Positions 8,214 to 20,200 of a stretch of DNA of 25,337 nucleotides are shown here, piece by piece. Below the pieces are notes generated by a model. It saw only the letters and a list, made by a program, of their open reading frames with translations. It was not told where the DNA came from and did no database searches. Numbering within the stretch: the stretch's first letter is position 1; every line of letters begins with the position of its first letter. This DNA comes from Didymodactylos carnosus (Eukaryota; Rotifera; Eurotatoria; Philodinida; Philodinidae). The stretch is taken from the NCBI GenBank assembly GCA_905250885.1, contig CAJNOQ010002257.1, forward strand, positions 1 to 25,337, in the 5' to 3' direction. Both the position numbers and the translations under genes were made by a program.

Positions 8214-11200
8214 TAAAATTTTACTTTTAATTATTATACACTACACGTCTACAGATACAAATGAAGAAGATCTTGGTAAGTGATAAAGATATAATTTGAA
8301 TTAGTTTTACAGTTTTGACATCTATATCTCTATAACAAAATATTATTTTTGTTGCCGTCATCAATTTTTTAAAATTATTCTTGAATTATGTTTTTTTGAA
8401 AATAACCACAGTTCCAATGAGTGTTAGATCGAATAATCGTGGTAGATTTAATTTTTTATCTTAGCTATTTATATCTCTTCGTTTTGTTGTACAATCTATT
8501 GAAAAATCCGTTTCTCATCATCTGTAGTAATGTATGTTCTAAAAATCAATGTTGTTATTGTTGAAATTCTATTTAATTAATGGATGAATTCAATGATGAC
8601 CTTTTGGATTATCCTGCCTTCATAAATCCAGTTTCATAAATCAGATATTTATGAAAATTTTTACAAGTTTCATAAAATTTTTTATTTTTATTTAACTTCT
8701 GAGTTAGTAAATTCAACATCCAAGTTTCCTAAATTTTATAAAACTTGGAAACAAGTTGCATAAATATGTGATTTATGAAGACAGGGTATCCCAACTTTTT
8801 CACGTTTAAGTTGTACAGATTTCTTGCATACTCAAGTAGAACTCTTTTTCAGTAATTTTTCATAATAATTGATTAACATTACAGGATACTAGATAAGATG
8901 AGAGATCTTGATTTACAATGATCATGTCTCGAGGCGATGTTTATGTAAATGGCGTTTAAATAAAGCACTTTGTAATTGTTTTAGAGATTGAATTGTATAG
9001 TTTAGAGGTGGTAAACGATAATAGACACACAAACAGAAACAGGACCAGATCGTTATTCTTTTCGAATCGAATATGTGAATATTCAGGTTTTAAACGGATA
9101 CTGTCATCAAAACTTTCACATGTTCGGTTATAACTGCAAATGAAAAGAAACGTTTGGTTGATAAAAATATATAGACACAACACATGTTACAGTATCGAAT
9201 AAACAGAAATAAGACATTTAGCTGAAATATTACAGTATTGAATTGATGGTAAATAACTTATATTTTGAACGACAGCGAGACATACACTTGAAAATGTAAA
9301 TTGTATTTAAATCAGCCACCATCGTATAAACAGAGTTTACCGGGTGTCGCATATCGCCTCTGGTAAAGATGCCAAGCTTCTGATAAAATTTTTAAAATAT
9401 ACTCAAATAATCTATGTTGTTTCTATTCTCATAAATCATATCGATTTTTACGATATTATGTCGCTCTTTTGTAAACAATGACCTATTGAAATGATCAATA
9501 TTTCTGTTTAGTTTTGACGAGATCGATCTCATCCGAAATGAGACTGATAACAAGAGGCTTTTACGGCTTTTTGATGCGCATCGTCGTATTAAGTGGATAG
9601 AAAAATAGCTGCGTATTAATACTTCAACGTAATAAGACAGAGTTTAAGAAAAGATAGAAGAAATATTTTTAGTTTGACTTTTCTGACTTTTCTTTTCTAT
9701 CTATTGCAGAGGTGCAGAATCTACCTGAGAGTTTGAAAATTTTTCACGAACGATAAAAGTTTTGGAAAATTTCCACATTTAAAATTTAGAAAAGGCTTTT
9801 ATCGATTTATTTGTTATTATTCGAAAATTTCTTCAATCTTTCTATGTGGAAAAATTCTACATGTTTTCTGTTGCAAAATTTTCACAGCTTTCAAAATTTT
9901 TCCACATACGCCCGTACGCGCACACGAGTGGATTCCTGCACCTCTGATCTCTTGTTCATTAGTCGATAATTCTTTTCTCTATTGTATGGTATCCATTACA
10001 ACGTATGAATATTGTATAATATGAAGTTTAATTATGTCGAAACGATTTTTTTGTCACTTGATCAGTCAACTCGATTACCTCTGCGTGCATATGTGTCGGG
10101 TAGCATAAATTACTCTTTTTTTTTTTTCCTTTTCGCTGTCATCATCACCATTCGAGCGTTTTTAATAATGTTCATGTTGCATCTCGTTCTTTTCGGGTGC
10201 GAATGAGCGATGTCTATCATCTGATTACACGATAATATACTTCCAAATCAATGATCAAACACTCTAACGAAGCAAACTGTTAAACGATGATCATGTTGTT
10301 TTTTTCTTCTTAGTAGGTGGTCTTGAATTTTTTTTTTTTTTTAAATAAGTGAAAAACATATTCACACCACATCATGTCATGTTTATTCATGCAATAAATG
10401 TGTTCAAACTATACTTCTACTATGCTATTTGTTCTACAACTATGTATCAGTTATTGAACTTGACTCATCATCATTCAATTAAGACACACCTTTTATTCAT
10501 CTACCGATTGAATCTTTATATTGTTTTAAAAAAAGTAAAACAATGTGATGTGATTTCAATTAAAAATTATAGAAAATGTACATTTTTTGTTTGATTTATT
10601 TGCCGATCAGTTAAAATCATAAATTGGTCGGTTTTTCACATGCCTCTACGATCATCATAGGAGAGACATTTTATTGTTTCCCATATCTTTAGCGTATAGT
10701 CAAAACCAATTATATCTTCCCTACAAATGTCAGAGGTATGAATCCGTATTGAACTTTCGAAGCAAGATAAACTTACGAACTTAAATCAACTGAAAAGTCT
10801 AAACTTTGATATCACTCACTTGCTCAGCGATTGAAGACAATCAGTTCTCGTACATTCCTGACAAATTGCTTTTGCTTCAATGTGCCGTTTTTGAGAAATC
10901 AGAAATCCGAGTGCCTGTTTGACCCAGTATCGAGTGTTTTCTGGCTTAATAGAGTTCACACAAGAAGTAGAAGATGTGTGTGATCGTTAAAACTAGTATA
11001 TAATCCTTAAATAAGCGACTTGAACACGATTATGTACGCTCTCATTTTTCTCTTCTGTTATTTCCATAAGGTTCACTTGTTTTTCTATCATCATCATCAA
11101 GGATTAATGATCACATCAATCCCAATTGCAAGCGAAATAAATTGAGACATATTTTTAAAAACTTCAAAAATGAAAAAGATGAAACAACAAAACGAAGTAC

Positions 11201-14200
11201 GAGTCATAGGTTTAGTGATTAGACAGACTAGAGATAAAATTTATTTGACCAATGATATTTCATCTAATCTGATCTTCATTCTTTTGACTATACATACGCT
11301 CAAGGATTGAGTGTGAAATCAGACGTAAATTTTTCTGTTTCTAGAACGGTAGATAATTAATTCATCTACACACACGTTTGTTCAAAATGAACTTGTGTGG
11401 TGATGTGATTGTGTATTGTTCATATAATATACAATAGAGAAGCGAGAAAGAGCGGAAAATCTCCATATTCTAATAAAGTGCTATAATTGATTTTACTAGA
11501 GTGAATTGTGTATGCTGACAAAATTCAATTTTTCTTTTTATAAACATGTCTACAAGGTGTTCACGAACATGAACATCAACAATAAGAGACGAGCGAGAGA
11601 GAAAGAGAGAATGACAAAAACTGTATTCATTCTTTTTATTGTATTGCATAAATAAATAATACACCAGGGAGAGGACTAATGTTTACCTACGAAAGAGAGA
11701 AAGATCTTGGGAAAATCATTGTTTATGAGACATATTTGAGTTAAAGAGTTACAGACCACATTTTTTGACATAAAGATTCATTTTCATTGCAGAAAAGTAC
11801 GCAAAAAAGTTTGAAAGGACAGACTATAAATGATGTAGTGAAACTGTTTGAAACTGTGAATATTTATGATAGTTCTTATGATGATTAAAACCAATATTAA
11901 AGTTGAGAAGATAAAAATTTAGACCTTTGATATATTTCTTGAACTAGAAAAGATCTACTCAAAATAAAATAAATTTAATAATCCTTTATTACGGCTTCTA
12001 CTTCTTACTACAAACAACTAAATAGTAATCAGCAACTAAATATTGATAATGAGTATATAGATTTACTAAGCAGTTCACTCACTCATAAAAGCATCGTCAT
12101 TTTATTCTACAAACAAATATTCCATTGTATTTAGCGGTGTAATGTTTTGGAATAATCAAGTGCTTTATGCCGATTAGAAAGATCAAAAAAAAAATTCTTA
12201 TCAGGACAGTGGTATTAGAAAAAAAAGTGAAAAATGTTCAATGAAAAAATCGACAGGGATGAGAGAGAGAGAGAGAGAGTCAAAAACAGAAGAAGAAAGA
12301 AGACGCATTTTCTTGGTTTTTTTTTCTGTTCTCTTTCTTATTCTCTCTCTGTATTGAACTTCCGCTCTCTCTCTCGCATGTATTGATTGATACCACTTTC
12401 TATACATGATGAATAAGCACATTCATTTGACACCTTTCTCTATGTCGGAAAATCGCGACTAGTTCGTTAAAAAAAAAATCGATGAAATATTATTATTCAT
12501 TTAGCTAGATCATTTTTCTCTTCTCTTTTTTTTTCTCCTCTCTTTTCATCTCTCTAAAGAGTGGAATAGTTTAGTTTGTCGATCTATACAGAAAGGAAAA
12601 AAAAAACATAAAAAGAAGAAATATAGTCTCTCTTAGTTTTTATTTTAATAACAAACAACGATTTGAAAGATCCGGTGTCTGTTGTTTTAACTAGTACTTT
12701 TTGAAAAGTGAGACACTCTTGGATAAAATGACAATTGGATGATGATCGTTTATATAATGACATTTATGATGTTTTGGTGTTGGTCATTAAAGTTTTATGT
12801 TAACAACCGATTATTATCATTAATTAAAACAATATTATCGAATATTTTTATTAGGACTAGAACAAATTATCGCTCATTTAATAGACTAAACATATTTTAT
12901 TCAATTGGAAAAGTTTTATTGACAATTTTAATTCTAGTCGGAACAAATGTGGCATTCGATACAAATGCTGAAAATTATACGGTACCAGTTAGTGGTAAAG
13001 TGGTATTAACATGTTATGTTCAAGAAGTTCGATCATTCAAGGTCAGTTATTTATACTCGTTTTTTAATTATTGTAGTACAGAAAGCATTTAACACTAACT
13101 TGAACAATAAAATAATTTTTATTTTGACTTAACTTCATTTTATGTTGACATAAAGATTTTAGAGAATGAAAATCCTCATTTTCAAAATAGTATACTAACG
13201 TTGATGAAGAGGCGTCTAGATGTAAGATCATGTTACATCTATATGAATATTCTCTGAATAAGACAATTCAACTTCTCTTCATCGTAATCGTCTTACAAAT
13301 GATTGATATACACATTTCTATACGCTCATTATCATATGTCGTTCAATGCTTGAACTAGAATGTATGTACATTTTAAGTTATTATTTCGAAACAAGACAAA
13401 AAAAAGAAAAAAATGCTGAGAATTTTAAATTGTTTCTTATTTTTGAAACATCAAATCATCACCTCCCCTATTCATATTTTAAACAATTCTCACTACTAGT
13501 ATAAAGTATATATATATATATGTGTGTGTATGTGTGTGTGTGTGTGTGTGATCCTTAACTTTTTTTCTGTTGAAGCATAACATAATTTTCACGATTTAAT
13601 CGAAATGATTGACATTTTTGTACAAAAGATTAAGATTAATACGATGAAGATGAAGTTTCGCTTCATTTATTGCCTAAGAGGAAAACATGACGTTAAGAAT
13701 TTGGTCAAAAAATCAGTTCATGACATGACATGTTATCTATTAAATATTATTCGTTTGCAAAAATTAAAAAAAAAAAATTAACTAAGCACCTATTATCAGA
13801 CAATGCATCTAGAACTTAAAAGTAAGATCTATTTTATAATGGATATAATAGAGAAATCGAATATATCTATTATTTTATGATCTAATATTATTGTTTGTTG
13901 TCGATATGTATAGACAATGTCAGCCATCATCATAAGATCGTATCTCTATCACACAATGTCTATTGTCTAAATTTAAGGACACCTTAATCGTTTGTCTATT
14001 TGTACAAGATTTGTTTTTTTATAAATCAGCTAATATTGTATATATACACATCACAGTATGAAACTATGTACGATGAGTTAATTAGATTTATAATCATATC
14101 ACAAATATTATCCTCATCATAATGTTAAAAGTGTGTTTGCTAACATCACCCTATCAACTAATTATATGTCAATTATATACGAAATTAGCTATTAAATTCA

Positions 14201-17200
14201 TTTTTTCTTTTCATTGACTGAGCATCACTGATGAATTAAATAGCGAGTGAAAAATCTGATAATGTATATTGATTCGAAAGAATTATGAAATCATTAGATG
14301 CAATAAATCGTCAGCAATATATATATATATATATATATATATACGAGATTGCTTTTTTTGATTTTGTCTTTGATGCGATAATATTAATTGAACGATCAAA
14401 TTGCAGATTTTTATGATTAAAGTTATTCAAAAGATTCATCTTTTAAAATAGAGTGTGAGATGGGGAAAAAATCATCCATAGTGCAGAATATAGCGCTTAT
14501 CGATCAAAAACGTTAAACAAACATCTATGATATCTGTTTTACGGTTCAATCATCTGGCATCGTTTGTTTTGGTGTACTAATTTGTAAATTAATGAAGACT
14601 ATCTTATTACTGCTTCATTGACTAACGAATGAGTTGATTTTTTTTTTTTGGATCTATTATTAAAGAAAAACTTGAGTACGTGATACTCGTGATTGAAATA
14701 CTTGTTAAACACAACTAACAGGAACAATAAATTATTAGTCTTATTGTTAAGTCATATCATAAGTGTTAATCTTATTTAAAATTCTTTTTCTCAGTTGTTT
14801 AATTTATATTTTTCAAAGTTAATGAATATTAACTAGTCTATCTAGAATGAATGAATGCATTCTTTCATTAAGAGTTTATATATTATTTTTCGATTTGTTT
14901 CCACTCTCAATTGATTACGATCTGTCCTTGTAATTTGATTCAAACATATATAATGTATATCTGTATATTGTACATATATGTAGAAAAAATTGTTATTAGA
15001 AGCAGATTAAATGTCTAAATACAACTTGTCTTTGATTTCAAGTAGTAGTTGTTCCCATGTTTTCCATTATAAAAAGAAAAATCGCTGTTATGAAAACAAA
15101 TATTTAAGTATCAATATCACAGCAATCTAGAAACGTATGATGGAAAATGTTAGGGGGAAACACTTCAATCATTGATATGATTTGATGGTGAATTGAGGAG
15201 AATGAATGAAACTATCATAGAATACGTAATATTTCTTTTCGATAGGAATGAGTCGACATCAGAGTTCATGGTGTCTGTGAAGGTTGATTTAGACGTATAA
15301 ATCGTTCTAGATAACTACACATGAATAGATCTGATTGTTGTGAGGGTTAAAAGTTGATTATTGTGCACTGTGAAAGAAGGTTAAAATAATAACTATATTT
15401 GTGCACACCATTTCTAAGTCTGATCCTTGAATATCCGTTTACCTGAATAATCAACTTTTAACCATCATTTGTTTATTAAAAAACAATTTCTTTTTGTCAA
15501 GTTCATATATACTCCAACAAATTGATCATCTACATATGATCGAGTTGAACGCTGTTCTTTTGAACCTCATCTTTCAGTTGTAGTATAAACAAACTCAGTG
15601 TGTATATGGCAAATAGAAAAAATAATTTTTCTCTCTCTTTTTCTCTCCCGATCCGTGTAATTATTTATATCCAACATGTGTATACTTAAGCTAATTTCAA
15701 TTTGGATATGGTGGCAATAAAACTACTCTTATATTCGATTAAGTTTAGTGTTCAGTCTACTATTTCTATTCAATAATGATGATTATGAGAAAAATCTCCC
15801 ACTATAAAATCGATGATTGTGTCGTTGTACTAGTTTTTCTCTACTCCGCCTTGTTAAAAAAAGAGAAAACAAAAGAAAATTCATGTAAGCTTGAAATGTT
15901 ACGTTGGTGAATACTAATCTATTTCTCTATATGTATATAATAATAAACTAATATGATAATATGTCTTTGTTCCGCTCATCATACTTCAATTGAGAAAGAA
16001 AATGTAATACATATGTAGAACAAGGACAGAATAGACTCTAATGAACTATTTTTTGTTGGCTATTAAAATAAAAAACGACACTATTCAATTTATTGAAGAA
16101 AAAAAAAATGTATTTTTAGCGCCTGCATTTTTTCTAACACTAAAATATGTCTGACAATAAAATGTAGTAACTACTATATTGATAATCGATCACTTATAGC
16201 CCACATACAATGTATATAGAAGTAGCGGGGAAAAAGTTTATTTTATGCTTAACCAAGGATAACATGTTCTTTCTATAAAAGTTCAACTTTTTAAACTACA
16301 CATTATTTCCTACTTTTTTTTGTTTTATCTTTTAAGGTATTATGGCAAAAGATTGACCGTGTTCGAAATACCACACAGTTAACGTTAATCGCTTTTGATG
16401 GTGTTGTTTATTCAAATAAAGATCATTATCGTTTGGAATCTGATTACGTTGGATCACATAATTTAGTTATTGATAGAGTTAGCGAAGAAGATGCCGGTAA
16501 GAAGACCAAAAAGAAAAGAAAATGTGCAGTCTTGTCATCATCACTTTCAATTGTCTGTTTCATGATTGTATAGGAGAATATCAATGTCAAATAAACACAG
16601 AACCAAGAAAAACAAAACGAATTTTCTTAAATGTACAAGGTATATATATATATATATAGTGTTTGGTTAATAACTCAAAACATTCCATATGTTTCCTTTC
16701 GGCTTGTTTGTATAGAATAAATAAAAATATAATCATTATATAGTAGATTCAACACATAATAATGAACTGTAGTCAGATAGTACAGCTAACAAAAATGTAT
16801 AAGATGATGACAGATACCTAGACAGAAAAAAAAGTATATAAAATTTTGCGATGAACAACAATCGTCTAGACCGTGAGAATGGAATTTGTCTATAAAATCA
16901 TTCTTCACTTAAACAATATTTCGAATATAACATTTTTGGTTCTTTTTTTCTTATTTAGTACCACCACGTATTGTCGATTTTCGACCAAATCCACCAGTAT
17001 TATCAGCTCAAGCTGGTTCATCACTACATTTAATGTGTCGAGCTGAAGGGACACCAATACCAAATATTAGATGGCGAATACGAGATAACAATAATTTGAA
17101 TAATAATGAAAAACGTAAGTCAGAAATTGAAACTGAAGTGATTTTTTTTTTCTCATTGAATAACTTATTGCTAACGAACATGATACAACACTGAACATTG

Positions 17201-20200
17201 ATATGTTAATGAAGAATAAACTTTTCATAAATAAGGAAAACATTAACACTCTTAGAACTCGTGCATATATATATATATATATAAATGTCAACTATGTAAA
17301 TATATACTTCATCAATATTGTTTTCAAATATATGTGTCTTTATGGTGGTTTAAGATTAAAAAATTTCTTACAAACATACAACTTGAGTTGTACATATAAA
17401 AAGAAAGAATAGAAGAAAAAAAACAAAGTGAATACAAGTATACTTCGTGACTTTTTGTTCAAAGAAAGGCAAACGCGCACATCTGGCGTGCCAGAGTAAT
17501 GCAATTCATTGGGACAGATCGTTTTCTTCATTTTGAATCAATGTTTTTACACACATTATCGGTCTTTTCCTTCTGAGGATCACATCACATGTGTTTTTTA
17601 CTATGAATACGTTCTAATATACCGGAACACATGCACACATACACTTTACATTCAAAATTTATTTGATTTATAAATATTTGCTGCCAATGACGTAATAAAT
17701 TATCATATTCAGGATGAAATATAATCGTTTTTAATATATATCGGTGACAGACAATAAGAGAAAAGGAGGACGTGTTGTAACAACAAGAAAAAACAGAGTC
17801 TGGATGAACTTTAATTTACATGCTTGGTAGAATTACATATTCATCTCGCACATCCGGTGGCAACTAGTATCAGAAATTTAATTATTTTTAAGGAAATAAG
17901 AGTGTCATACGTGTCAGCACGTATATATACCTGGATAAATCTTTTCAACGCAGTAGGACATTTTCAAATAGAGTTTGGGAGTAGTGGCAGTAATTTGACA
18001 TGTGTTACTTGACGTTTGTTATTTGTATGAAACAAAGAAAAACTGTTCTTTTAAAAAATAAAATCATTAAATTTTCAACATAATTTGAACATTGTACATA
18101 GTTGAAAGTCGTTGACCTTCTTCGGTTTTTTTTTCTTCTATTTGTTTACTGTACATACTTGAGAATATAAAATAGCGTGGTATAAGGATTCATGCATGTG
18201 AGAGTAGACAACAATGTTTTTATCAGCATTATCTCTCAATGAGATAGTTTCACTATATTTACATTCAAAACTTAACTACACTTGATGTGTTTAAATAATA
18301 AATAACAAATAATACTGTGGATGTTCAATGACTGTAAACTTATTATTCGTACTCGGAAATTCTCTATAAATCAATATAATATGATAATTAGAGTTATCTG
18401 TTAAAATTCCTTCACATATACGGGGACTAAGGAGGCCGAAAATAATATTTCGCTTCAAACGAAATATTTTACGGTTACTAACTGATAATTTGGTGCATAT
18501 AATATCTTCATTGTAGTCTACTTTAAAGACTAGACAAAGTCTGACAAGGCCTCGACATTGAAGGTTATTTGAATACAGACGTCCATTCCCTAGTAAAATC
18601 CCCATGAGTTTCTTGACAGGCTTCGAGATATGTCCTGCCAATATCCTATTAGGATTTCGTTTTAATTTCTTAGGATCCTAACAAAATCTTAATGAAATCA
18701 GGTATATCCGAAAGTCATAGGATTTTCTAAGATTTTGTTAGGATCCTAAACAAATTTAAGCGAAATCCTAGTAGGATCCTAGCATTTTAGGATCTTGCTA
18801 GGAAGTTTTAGACGGATCCTAAATGTTAGGATTCTGTAGGATCCTAGTAGGAAACAGGAAGTGCGTAGGATTTTGTCTGGGATTCAGGTGTTTTTTTTCT
18901 TAATTAGAAGTGCTCAGGTATTTTTGTTTAATATGTATTGTATATACGTGTAAGAGAACCAATTAGGAAACTCTGGATGAAATGCGTGAAGTTTGGTAAT
19001 GCAGACATCGCAACCGTCTATTCATATATCTTGTTTATACAAATTCTTGATAATATAAATAACTTTTAGTTTGATAAGAATAATTCGACTAAAAGATTAT
19101 TTCTTTGAAATAATATATTATACCGTATATTAAATGAACGCTGAATAACTATGGAAAAAATATAAAAACAGATTTTTAGAACAATTTCATTATTAGTAGA
19201 CCCTTTTACTTTGGATTAAATTTTTTTGTATGTTTACTTTAGCACCCGATAACAGTTCAATATGGTTTATTCAAAGTATAACGGAAGATTTTCCAAGAAC
19301 AGTTGAGTGCATAGCTGACAATGGCGTTCTACCAGCTTCAAATAGAATATTCACCATTAATGTCGAATGCAAGTATTTTTATCATCTTCTGTGCTGTAAA
19401 AAGTACTAGAAAAGATCGAGAGATAAATTATAGCCTCCACGTCAGTAACCTACTTTTGTTCAGAAAAATGTCATCTGAATAAAATGTCCACAGAATGTTG
19501 AGTTTTCTAGAGTGAATGTGAAAACTAAGGATCAAAAAGTAGGCGTTCGTGCAGCAAAGAATTTTCCTCTAATTCAAGTGATACAGACATGCTCCATATG
19601 GCTAGAATCATCAGAAGAAGGGCGAAACTACGGCTTCTGTTCCCCTGAAAATGTTAATTATGGAATAATTGCAGGTAATTGTAATTTTAATGAAGCGACC
19701 TATAATTAATTACTTTTCACATAAATTGCTCCAGAGGTTAACCAAAATTTTGTGATAACCCTTTTTTGTATGGACAATTTGAGTCTTATACTTCAAAGCT
19801 TTAATTTCGTCCTTTTCCCGAAGTGATTCCGATCAGATGTTAAAATATAACACAGATTTGACGTTTCAACTTAACCAAGTCACATTTTTAACATTTTACT
19901 TTTTATTTTTCTGTTTGTCTTTGTTATTTATTCTAAATCTGTATCACTTGAATTGAAGAAGGAATCTTTGCAGCACGAACAACTAATACTCAAGCAAACG
20001 ATTCCCAGAAAAAATTAGGGCTTGTAACAAAATGCTTGGAACTTTCGAATAGAATGTCGTACCGTGTTATACTACAGTAAAACCTCTATTAGTGAACACC
20101 TCCTGAGTAAACACGCTCTCAAGTCTGACGGAGCGATTTCTGCTGGAAATGCACCTCTCTAATGTGAACACCTCTGTATTCTGAACATGAACACTATTTT

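Larger units (their letters stand above)
13042..16336. other. Second intron of the Ig gene (3.3 kb)
   Basis: A phase 0 GT-AG intron; the donor is GTCAGT and the acceptor TTTATCTTTTAAG. It holds a TA/TG microsatellite (13507-13550), an AT microsatellite (14317-14343) and a small inverted-repeat element (15345-15463). No coding exon was recognised. Confidence 0.6.

Noticed and set aside
10012..10594. Two plus-strand frames of 64 and 81 codons in the first intron of the Ig gene
   Set aside because: Hydrophobic, T-rich text without splice signals in matching phase or family motifs.
12201..12422. 73-codon minus frame rich in Arg, Glu and Ser
   Set aside because: The composition comes from GA/CT microsatellite tracts; no splice or family support.
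19512..19679. A cassette exon of the Ig gene
   Set aside because: Joining it to exon 6 (phase 1) at the available acceptor creates a stop codon, and exon 6 already joins exon 7 cleanly.
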